This document shows positions 50,618 through 56,941 of a stretch of 56,941 nucleotides of DNA, one piece after another (the first letter of the stretch is position 1; each line of letters starts with the position of its first letter). The DNA is from Gammaproteobacteria bacterium (GTDB taxonomy: Bacteria > Pseudomonadota > Gammaproteobacteria > Chromatiales > Chromatiaceae). The DNA is taken from assembly GCA_020445405.1 (NCBI GenBank), contig JAGRGQ010000019.1, positions 1 to 56,941 on the forward strand, written 5' to 3'. The position numbers and the translations under genes are program-made. The notes under the pieces are model-generated. The model worked only from the letters and a program-made list of their open reading frames with translations, was not told where the DNA came from and searched no databases.

Positions 50618-50679
50618 CCCGCCAGCCACCGATTTAGACCGATCACTTGGAACGGGACAGCGGCACCCACCCTGGCGGG
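50618..50679 (-). promoter_or_regulatory. Candidate structured leader upstream of metH
   Basis: CCCGCCAG (50618-50625) and CTGGCGGG (50672-50679) form a perfect 8-bp stem enclosing 46 bases, 79-140 bp before the metH start. A second hairpin lies closer to metH (AGGCGGA ... TCCGCCT, about 50590-50608). MetH genes are often under cobalamin or S-adenosylhomocysteine riboswitches, but I could not match the conserved cores of either here. The same DNA lies upstream of the divergent gene at 50742. Confidence 0.35.
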
Positions 50680-50741
50680 AGATTGATGCGTTGTTCGTGT
50701 CGCCTGCAAAATAACCTGATTGGGATAGAAATCTGAAGAGG

Positions 50742-51932
50742 ATGAGTCGTTGCACGGATAAACCCGAGTGGCTGCACCTGCCGGATTACGCCGGCTGCAG
50801 CATCGTCAATCTGATGGCTACGCTGGCACAGTCCTGCCGGGGCGGAAGCACCGGATATTCCCCCCTCCCGGGTGACGGATTGGACAGTCTGTCGCGGGCG
50901 CGAAACATTGTCCTGCTGGTGATCGATGGATTGGGTCATGAGTATCTCATGAACCAATGTAACGGCAGCCTGCTCAGCAGCTATTGTCAGCGGCGTCTCA
51001 GCTCGGTCTGCCCATCTACCACGGCAACCGCGATCCCCACATTCCTGACCGGTGTTGCCCCTCAGCAGCACGGATTCACCGGCTGGTTCACCTATTTTTG
51101 CGAGATCGGCTCGGTGCTGGCGGTGCTGCCGTTTCGCACCCGTATCGGACACTCGCCCGTCGACGATGCCATACTGTCGCCCGCCGGGCTGTCCGGCGTA
51201 ACCCCCTTGTTCAGCAGTGTTCAGATCAACACCAATCAAATCGTACCTGAAGAAATCGCGGATTCCAGTTTTAACCGGGCATTCAGCGGACGTGCCCGAG
51301 TTGTACCATTTTCCGGCCTGAAGGGGCTTCGCTCAGCGTTGCGTCGCACACTCAGGCGCAGCCGTGAAAAAAGCTTCACTTACGCCTACTGGCCCGATTT
51401 CGATTCCCTGGCGCACCGGTTTGGCGTCGACAGCCCCGAGGTGAGAGACCATTTTCTGCAACTTGACCGGCTCTTCTCCGATCTGCTGTCGGACCTGCGG
51501 GGCAGTGACAGCGTGCTGCTGGTAACCGCCGATCACGGCTTTGTGGACACCTCACCCGACAGGGTCATTCAGCTTGAAAATCACCCGCAACTGCAGCGGA
51601 TGCTGATGGTGCCACTGTGCGGCGAACCTCGCCTGGCGTTCTGTTATGTGCACCCCGGACTGGAACAGGATTTCGAATCCTATGTGAACGCATGTTTTTC
51701 TGACAAGGCCGCGCTTTTTTCCAGTCGTCAACTGCTGGAAGAGGGCTGGTTCGGATGCGGCACCCCACACCCCGGTCTGCAGTACCGAATCGGCCATTAT
51801 TCGCTGGTTATGAAAAGTAATTGGATGATCACCGGGAGAGTGCCAGGTGAAAGAGCGCTGCAGCACATCGGCGTACACGGTGGGATGAGCCCGGAGGAGA
51901 TGTATGTACCTTTGATTTATGCGGAGTGTTAG
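50742..51932 (+). CDS. Alkaline-phosphatase-superfamily phosphodiesterase/nucleotide pyrophosphatase
   Basis: 396 residues, type I phosphodiesterase / nucleotide pyrophosphatase family (PF01663-like). Metal site 1: D62 (LLVIDGLGHEYL); catalytic Thr in CPSTTATAIPT (about 93-94); D219/D221 and H225 in YWPDFDSLAHRFG; D264 and H265 in TADHGFVDT; last His in GVHGGMSPEEMYVPL. These cover both metal sites of the family. No signal peptide, so cytoplasmic, unlike most relatives. The AGAGG lies directly against the ATG, so the exact start is unsure. Substrate unknown. Divergent from metH. Confidence 0.87.
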   Translation: MSRCTDKPEWLHLPDYAGCSIVNLMATLAQSCRGGSTGYSPLPGDGLDSLSRARNIVLLVIDGLGHEYLMNQCNGSLLSSYCQRRLSSVCPSTTATAIPTFLTGVAPQQHGFTGWFTYFCEIGSVLAVLPFRTRIGHSPVDDAILSPAGLSGVTPLFSSVQINTNQIVPEEIADSSFNRAFSGRARVVPFSGLKGLRSALRRTLRRSREKSFTYAYWPDFDSLAHRFGVDSPEVRDHFLQLDRLFSDLLSDLRGSDSVLLVTADHGFVDTSPDRVIQLENHPQLQRMLMVPLCGEPRLAFCYVHPGLEQDFESYVNACFSDKAALFSSRQLLEEGWFGCGTPHPGLQYRIGHYSLVMKSNWMITGRVPGERALQHIGVHGGMSPEEMYVPLIYAEC

Positions 51933-52044
51933 CGCCTGTTAACCTGACCATCAGATTAACGGCAGCGGATTTGAAGTCAGGACTCGCCTGGAGAGACGGG
52001 CGATCCGGGAACCATCGATATCACACTGAAAGAGCATAAAAGAT

Positions 52045-53148
52045 ATGCAGGAACTGGAGAAACTTAGAGAAGATCTCTCCAAGCTGGACGTGAAGCTGCT
52101 GGAGATCGTGGCGCGGCGGCAGCAGATCGTGGCCCATATCGGTCGGGTCAAATCCGCGGCAGGCCTGGGCACCCGCGACTACGCGCGCGAAAAGGATGTA
52201 CTGCAGCTTGCGCGCCGCACCGCTGCCCGCGTCGGTCTGGACGAGGAGGTGGGAGCGGATATCTTCCGCCTGCTCATCCGCGTTTCCCTGGCCGCACAGG
52301 AGCAGGACAAGGTCGCCACTTTCGGCAGCGGCAGCGGCAAACGCGCACTGGTGATCGGCGGCGCCGGTCAGATGGGGCAATGGTTCGTGCGTTTTCTCGC
52401 CAGCCAGGGTTATCAGGTGGAGGTGTGCGATCCGGCCGGGGGGCTGGCGGACCACGTCAGCTACGATGAACTCAGCAAATCCAGGCTGGATCAGGATTTG
52501 ATCGTTGTCACCGCCCCGATAGCCGAAACTGGCGAGATACTATCCGAGCTGGCTAAGCGCCGACCGCCCGGCGTCATTTTCGACATCTGTTCGCTCAAGG
52601 AGCCCCTGCGCGAGGGATTAGGCAAGCTGAAGGCAGCCGGCTGCCTGGTGGCCTCGGTTCATCCGATGTTCGGACCCGACACCGAACTGCTTTCCGGCCG
52701 CAATCTGGTGCATGTGGATCTGGGCGTGGCGCAAGCGACCGCGGCAGTAAGAGCCCTGTTCGACTCCACCATGGTGGATCAGGTAAGTATGTCGCTGGAG
52801 GCGCACGACAAGGCAATGGCATATGTGCTTGGCCTCTCGCACGCTGTCAACATCGCTTTTTTCAAGGCGCTGGTGGAGAGCGGTGAAGACGCCATCAGCC
52901 TGGCCAAGCTTTCCAGCAGCACCTTCGATGCACAGCTGGATGTTGCCAGCCGGGTCTCCAGAGAAAATCCTTACCTCTATTTCGAGGTCCAGTCGCTGAA
53001 TAGTCACAGCCCACGTGCGCTGGTCGCGCTGTTGAATGCGGTGACGCAGGTCGCCGCCCGTGTACTGGATCAGGATGAACGGGGATTCGTCGAGCTGATG
53101 GAACAGGGGAAGACCTTTCTGGCGGGACGCCCCCGGAACCGTCCCTGA
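52045..53148 (+). CDS. tyrA: Bifunctional chorismate mutase / prephenate dehydrogenase
   Basis: 367 residues. AroQ-type chorismate mutase domain (about 1-90; LEKLREDLSKLDVKLLEIVARRQQIVAHIGRVK) fused to prephenate dehydrogenase (about 95-360) with the NAD motif GGAGQMG (105-111), SVHPMFGPD and the C-terminal SSTFDAQLDVASRVSRENPYLY. The T-protein arrangement of E. coli TyrA, making tyrosine precursor 4-hydroxyphenylpyruvate; probably inhibited by tyrosine as in E. coli. Same strand as the DsbA-like gene 13 bp downstream, which suggests an operon. Confidence 0.94.
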   Translation: MQELEKLREDLSKLDVKLLEIVARRQQIVAHIGRVKSAAGLGTRDYAREKDVLQLARRTAARVGLDEEVGADIFRLLIRVSLAAQEQDKVATFGSGSGKRALVIGGAGQMGQWFVRFLASQGYQVEVCDPAGGLADHVSYDELSKSRLDQDLIVVTAPIAETGEILSELAKRRPPGVIFDICSLKEPLREGLGKLKAAGCLVASVHPMFGPDTELLSGRNLVHVDLGVAQATAAVRALFDSTMVDQVSMSLEAHDKAMAYVLGLSHAVNIAFFKALVESGEDAISLAKLSSSTFDAQLDVASRVSRENPYLYFEVQSLNSHSPRALVALLNAVTQVAARVLDQDERGFVELMEQGKTFLAGRPRNRP

Positions 53149-53161
53149 CCGGAGTGAAGAG

Positions 53162-53770
53162 ATGAGAGCCACGCTCTATTTTGCCCACGATCCGATGTGC
53201 AGTTGGTGCTGGGGATTTCGCCCCACCTGGGAGAAGATCGTAAAGGCGGTACCGGAAAATCTGACGGTACGGCGAATTCTCGGCGGACTGGCGCCGGATT
53301 CGGATGCACCGATGCCACCGGAAATGCGGCGCTACCTGCAGGAGACCTGGCGCAATGTTCAGCAGCGCGTACCGGGTACCCGGTTTAATTTTGCTTTTTG
53401 GGAACAGTGCAAGCCAAGACGCTCCACCTATCCCGCCTGCAGGGCGGTGATTGCGGCCAGGCGGCAGTTTGTACAGGCCGAGGAGCGGATGATTCTCGCG
53501 ATCCAGCAGGCCTACTACCTGGAGGCAAGAAATCCTTCCGATGTTGAGGTTCTGATTGCGCTTGCGGAAGAGAGCGGATTGGACACGGCCCGGTTTTCCG
53601 CCGACCTCGGCGCAGCACAAACACAGACACAGCTAATGGAGGAGATTGCTTTCGGGCGCGCTATCGGGGTGCAGGGATTTCCGAGTCTGGTGCTGTCACA
53701 TGCCGGCGGCTACCGGCTGCTCAACTACGACTACAACGATCCGGAAGTGGTGTTGGCACAGCTGGTTTAG
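53162..53770 (+). CDS. DsbA-family thioredoxin-fold protein (FrnE-like)
   Basis: 202 residues. Active site C13-SW-C16 (HDPMCSWCWGFRP) at the start of a DsbA/FrnE-type thioredoxin fold with a helical insert (about 60-140) and the cis-Pro loop GVQGFPSLVL. The CSWC centre with WGF is the mark of the FrnE-like cytosolic group; no signal peptide. The physiological partner is unknown. GGAGTGAAGAG precedes the ATG. Probably cotranscribed with tyrA. Confidence 0.88.
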   Translation: MRATLYFAHDPMCSWCWGFRPTWEKIVKAVPENLTVRRILGGLAPDSDAPMPPEMRRYLQETWRNVQQRVPGTRFNFAFWEQCKPRRSTYPACRAVIAARRQFVQAEERMILAIQQAYYLEARNPSDVEVLIALAEESGLDTARFSADLGAAQTQTQLMEEIAFGRAIGVQGFPSLVLSHAGGYRLLNYDYNDPEVVLAQLV

Positions 53771-53779
53771 CCCGCTCAT

Positions 53780-54427
53780 TCAGAAGCGCAGGCTTTCCGC
53801 TGCTTCGGGGTCGTCGATAAATCTGTTGCGGGTACCTTGCAGCTTTTCGATAATCGAGTTGCGACGCTGTTCCGCTTCATCCGGCGGATCTTCCCGGTGC
53901 CAGCGCTGCAGCATCTCTCCCTGACGGGTAAATATTTCCAGCCCATAGCTCTCTTTCATGTGGAACATGGCGCGGGCGATGTTGCCACGCGAAGCGGGTG
54001 TCGGTTCGGCGATCCGCTGCTTGGAATCGAGTTCAAAATCGCACCGGCCGAACCTTCTCGCCTCCCCTTTGACGATGCCGAATGGAGAGCTTCCGCGAAT
54101 CTTGTTGATCTCCCGGAGCGACGGATAGAAATTGTGCATATCCGATTCGATCTGATTGAAACGCCGGCTGGTACGTCGGCAGGCATCCCGACTGTAGCAA
54201 CCTGTAGACCGCATTACCCACGACATCGGATAAACGTGTTCGATGTTGATATTCCGCCCGCGGGACCGACCGAACTTCCGGTCACAATAGAGCGTCTCTC
54301 CTCCCTCGGGGTAGACCTGCCGCCAAAACAGCGGCAGGACCTCGAAATAGTCGAAGTATACCGTCTGTTCTGCGGCCTGGAGGGATCCGTTCAGCAGTAA
54401 TGCAATGGACACAATAAGCCGTTTCAT
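53780..54427 (-). CDS. endA: Endonuclease I family periplasmic nuclease
   Basis: 215 residues. N-terminal signal peptide (KRLIVSIALLLNGSLQAA, cleavage near residue 19), then a beta-beta-alpha metal nuclease fold with the EndA motif NIEHVYPMSW (catalytic His) and NQIESDMHNFYPSL. GRGRNINIEH and CDFE-like GRCDFELD are typical. Periplasmic, cuts double-stranded DNA, and may degrade incoming DNA. Converges with the DsbA-like gene: 9 bp separate the stops. Cysteines C48, C77, C82 and others could form a disulfide, so Dsb enzymes may be relevant. Confidence 0.92.
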   Translation of the reverse strand: MKRLIVSIALLLNGSLQAAEQTVYFDYFEVLPLFWRQVYPEGGETLYCDRKFGRSRGRNINIEHVYPMSWVMRSTGCYSRDACRRTSRRFNQIESDMHNFYPSLREINKIRGSSPFGIVKGEARRFGRCDFELDSKQRIAEPTPASRGNIARAMFHMKESYGLEIFTRQGEMLQRWHREDPPDEAEQRRNSIIEKLQGTRNRFIDDPEAAESLRF

Positions 54428-54748
54428 TCAGTCGATCTCAGTTTCAATCCCAACGCCGGTAAATCACAAATCGACAACAGCCGCGCCAGTTAATCCAGCG
54501 ACGCGCTGTTCAGGCCGCAGGAGATCTCCGTTCGGAGCAGGAATTTTACTGGATGGACAGCGGGAATACAGCACATTGCCAGGATGCCGGGATCCGTCAC
54601 CGGAATTGAAAACACCGCCATCCCGGTAATAAATGATCCCGTTCCGAAAGCGGAACCTGTCCCATAATCCCCCACGGTTGCGACCGTGGCGATTTTGCTT
54701 CAGGGCGCGACGCGGCGAGCTGGGCGCAGCCGAACTGAACCGGGCGGT
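54428..54748. other. Intergenic region between the CBS gene and endA
   Basis: 321 bp, no gene. Three hairpins: GTTCCG-AAAG-CGGAAC (54641-54656), CCACGGT-TGCG-ACCGTGG (54672-54689) and CTGAACCG-GG-CGGTTCAG (54735-54752), the last overlapping the stop codon of the CBS gene. None has a T-run on the minus strand. A short CGCCATCCCGG stretch (54616-54626) resembles the dispersed repeats at 17680 and 28582. The endA promoter should lie here too but I cannot assign it. Confidence 0.55.
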
Positions 54749-55177
54749 TCAGGCGCTGATAAATTCACGCAGGTATTTGATCTCCACGGTATAGTCCTGA
54801 AGTCGCGATTTTACCAGGTCACCGATGGAAACCATGCCTATCGTCCTGTTGTCTTCGACGATGGGGAGATGGCGAAATCTGCGCTCGGTCATCAGGGTCA
54901 TGGCCTCCTCGTTGGAGCAGCCGGGAGGAGCAGTGACAGGATTCCGGGTCATTATCTCCCCCACCTCCGTACTTTCCAGTTCGCCGCTTCGGGTGGCACA
55001 GAAACGCAGAATATCGCGTTCGGTAACGATACCCGTCAACTGACCATCATCTGACTGAATCAGCAGTGAGCCAACTTTAGCGTCGCACATGCGTTGAATT
55101 GCATCCAGCACCGTTGCCGACTTATCGATGTATATCACACTGGCTTTCTTGTTGTTCACAAGTGATTCCAAAGTCAT
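54749..55177 (-). CDS. CBS-domain-pair protein
   Basis: 142 residues made of two CBS domains (about 8-60 and 75-130) with the usual ATVLDAIQRMCDAKVGSLLI and VTERDILR, then PGCSNEEAMTLMTERRFRHLPIVEDNRTIGMVSIGDLVK. Such stand-alone pairs bind AMP, ATP or SAM and act as energy or metabolite sensors, often regulating a partner. Partner unknown. A GGAG lies 10 bases before the ATG and a promoter is predicted at 55215-55244. Divergent from the acyl-CoA synthetase gene. Confidence 0.93.
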   Translation of the reverse strand: MTLESLVNNKKASVIYIDKSATVLDAIQRMCDAKVGSLLIQSDDGQLTGIVTERDILRFCATRSGELESTEVGEIMTRNPVTAPPGCSNEEAMTLMTERRFRHLPIVEDNRTIGMVSIGDLVKSRLQDYTVEIKYLREFISA

Positions 55178-55606
55178 TGTTTCTTACTCCATAAACTATT
55201 TCTATACTAGGGCGAGTATAGTTGGAAAAATCGGGAGTGGCCAAGTCTTGCTGTCGCTGCCTTTCAGACTCCCGATAGCAGTCGGTCCGGTTGCGTAGCC
55301 AGCGGCTTTTCAGCGGTTTCGGCTGGGATTGCACGCAGCTTTTTATTAACAGTAAATGTTCCTGTCTGCAAATATATTTGCAACTATCAGGGATTTCCAT
55401 ACAAGATGGAAAATGATGTAAATTAATCAATATAAATTAGTAAGTTAGGGGTTTATTTTTCTGTTTGATGTGGGTAAATTGACCCCTCGATTTAATCTCT
55501 TTGCAGTTAGCTTGGCGGATCTCGCGAACTATTTTCCGGTCATCCCGGGGAACGCCGATATCGCGCTGAGTCTGTCGATGACCCTCAACCATGGAACTGA
55601 AATAAA
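55178..55606. other. Divergent regulatory region CBS gene / prpE-like gene
   Basis: 429 bp without a gene. The CBS side carries the promoter at 55215-55244. AT-rich DNA at about 55370-55470 probably holds the promoter of the synthetase gene. A short run at 55533-55543 (GGTCATCCCGG) resembles the dispersed repeats elsewhere in the window. No terminators seen. Confidence 0.5.
55215..55244 (-). promoter_or_regulatory. Predicted sigma-70 promoter of the CBS gene
   Basis: On the minus strand, TTGGCC (plus 55239-55244), 18-bp spacer, TATACT (plus 55215-55220); transcript start about 55208, 30 bases before the ATG. The -10 box lies within an inverted repeat CTATACT-N6-AGTATAG (55202-55221), which could be an operator. 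Confidence 0.5.
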
Positions 55607-56941
55607 ATGAGTTATCAAGAAATATACACCCGTTCGCTAGAGGATCCCGAAGGCTTCTGGGCCGACGCGGCCAGAGATATCGATTGGTACAAACCGGCAG
55701 AAAAGATACTGGATGATTCCAATATCCCTTTTTATCGCTGGTTTCAGGGCGGCGAGCTCAATACCTGCTACAACGCGCTGGACCGTCACGTGGAACACGG
55801 ACGCGGAGATCAGGCGGCGCTGATCTACGACAGCCCGGTTACCGGTGTCAAAAAAACCTTTACCTATAGCGAACTGAGAGACACCGTAGCCAGTTTCGCC
55901 GGCGCATTGATCGATCGCGGGGTGGAAAAAGGCGATCGGGTGATTGTTTACATGCCCATGATTCCCGAGGCGGCGATTGCGATGCTGGCGTGCGCCCGCA
56001 TCGGCGCGATTCACTCGGTTGTATTTGGTGGGTTTGCCGCCAAAGAGCTGGCTACCCGTATAAATGATGCCAAGCCCAAAGTCATTGTCTCCGCCTCCTG
56101 CGGCATCGAAGGCAGCCGGGTCATCGAGTACAAGCCGCTGCTGGACGATGCGATCAGTATTGCAGAGCACAAACCGACTGCCACGCTCATCTATCAGCGC
56201 CCTCAGATAGCCGCCACGCTGCAGCAGGGACGCGATTTCGATTGGGTACAGGCGGCGGCCGCCGCCAGTCCCGTCGATTGTGTCCCGGTGGCGGCAACCG
56301 ATCCGCTTTACATTTTGTATACCTCGGGAACGACCGGCATCCCCAAAGGTGTGGTGCGCGATAACGGCGGACACGCCGTTGCCATGAAGTGGAGCATGAA
56401 AAATGTTTACAACGTTGATCCAGGCGATGTTTTCTGGGCTGCGTCGGACGTCGGCTGGGTGGTGGGCCACTCCTACATCGTCTACGCGCCGCTGCTGCAC
56501 GGCGCCACAACAATCCTGTTCGAAGGCAAGCCGGTCGGAACCCCCGATCCCGGCGCGTTCTGGCGCATGATCTCCGAATATGGCGTTAAAGTCCTGTTCA
56601 CCGCGCCCACCGCGTTTCGTGCGATCAAGCGCGAGGATCCGAACGGCGATTATCTGAAGAAATATGACATGTCAGGATTTCAGGCCCTGTTTCTGGCCGG
56701 CGAGCGCTGCGATCCCGACACCCTGGCCTGGGCCCAGGATACGCTGAAGGTTCCGGTGATAGATCACTGGTGGCAGACCGAGACCGGCTGGGCGATTGCG
56801 GCAAACTGTCTCGGCATCGAGCAACTGCCGATCAAGCCCGGCTCTCCCACGGTCTGCGTCCCCGGATACGATGTACGCGTACTCGACGAAAACGGCAACG
56901 AGGAGGCGGCGGGCGAGATTGGCCGTATCATGATCAAGCTG
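55607..56941 (+). CDS. prpE: Propionyl-CoA/acetyl-CoA synthetase, 5' part (runs off the right edge)
   Basis: 445 codons, open to the end of the window. ACS-type enzyme: it activates propionate or acetate as acyl-AMP and then acyl-CoA. Residues 1-60 (SYQEIYTRSLEDPEGFWADAARDIDWYKP) contain the ACAS_N region; the adenylation core follows with ILYTSGTTGIPKGVVRDNGG, ASDVGWVVGHSYIVYAPLL, and HWWQTETGW. The GVVRDNGGH and DVGWVVGHSYIVY parts match the PrpE branch more closely than Acs, hence the symbol, but substrate is not certain. The catalytic lysine and C-terminal domain lie off the right edge. Confidence 0.88.
   Translation, partial: MSYQEIYTRSLEDPEGFWADAARDIDWYKPAEKILDDSNIPFYRWFQGGELNTCYNALDRHVEHGRGDQAALIYDSPVTGVKKTFTYSELRDTVASFAGALIDRGVEKGDRVIVYMPMIPEAAIAMLACARIGAIHSVVFGGFAAKELATRINDAKPKVIVSASCGIEGSRVIEYKPLLDDAISIAEHKPTATLIYQRPQIAATLQQGRDFDWVQAAAAASPVDCVPVAATDPLYILYTSGTTGIPKGVVRDNGGHAVAMKWSMKNVYNVDPGDVFWAASDVGWVVGHSYIVYAPLLHGATTILFEGKPVGTPDPGAFWRMISEYGVKVLFTAPTAFRAIKREDPNGDYLKKYDMSGFQALFLAGERCDPDTLAWAQDTLKVPVIDHWWQTETGWAIAANCLGIEQLPIKPGSPTVCVPGYDVRVLDENGNEEAAGEIGRIMIKL

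Noticed and set aside
50540-50741. Cobalamin riboswitch upstream of metH
   Set aside because: The region is only 202 bp and I find no convincing B12 box or flanking paired stems; kept only as a structured leader candidate.

Overview
The window looks like chromosomal core sequence of a Gammaproteobacterium, plausibly a Chromatiales/Sedimenticola-type sulfur oxidiser. The reasons are gene orders familiar from gammaproteobacteria (pilMNOPQ-aroK-aroB-damX-gltB-gltD-hemE with mrcA divergent from pilM), gammaproteobacterial families such as SlyX, YajD, TIGR02647, DUF3135 and ZapE, moderately high GC, and strong Shine-Dalgarno sequences. The exact genus is inference and I would not defend it. There are no rRNA or tRNA genes and no intact insertion sequence, integron or prophage; apart from the CRISPR array the region reads as ordinary, vertically inherited chromosome.

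Layout. 1-367: trailer end of a type I-E CRISPR array; its leader and any cas genes lie off the left edge. 469-2944: a hot-dog thioesterase, then a minus-strand block of small genes (membrane protein, bacteriohemerythrin, a protein with a duplicated recombinase-like DNA-binding module and a lysine tail, TIGR02647, DUF6489). 3162-8265: nudC, leuA, gloA, an Lrp/AsnC regulator, yajD. 8266-15337: MFS transporter, an orphan lipoprotein, an acyl-CoA synthetase, uvrD, hemW. 15709-19319: DUF3135 protein, rpmE, mdh and gltA. 19515-32041: a coupled unknown gene plus mrcA (minus), diverging from pilMNOPQ, then aroK, aroB and a DamX-like SPOR protein. 32480-39710: gltB-gltD-hemE. 39795-50539 (minus): slyX, a BASS-family transporter, zapE, a sensor-kinase / response-regulator / ArsR operon, bcp, metH. 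50742-56941: a phosphodiesterase-superfamily protein, tyrA, a DsbA-like protein, endA (minus), a CBS protein (minus) and the 5' part of a propionyl/acetyl-CoA synthetase.

How it works together. Most genes are housekeeping: amino-acid synthesis (leuA, aroKB, tyrA, gltBD, metH), the TCA cycle (mdh, gltA), haem synthesis (hemE; HemW as haem chaperone), type IV pilus assembly (PilMNOPQ), cell wall and division (PBP1A, DamX, ZapE), DNA repair (UvrD) and detoxification (GloA, Bcp, NudC).

Most worth a second look: (i) the ArsR-type regulator at 42235, whose two cysteines are 66 residues apart as in persulfide sensors of the SqrR/BigR group, and which is translationally coupled to a PAS response regulator downstream of a hybrid kinase; (ii) the duplicated recombinase-like module protein with a histone-like lysine tail; (iii) long inverted repeats before leuA and metH; (iv) two related dispersed repeats after mdh and aroK. 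I found no clearly new multi-gene defence or metabolic system.
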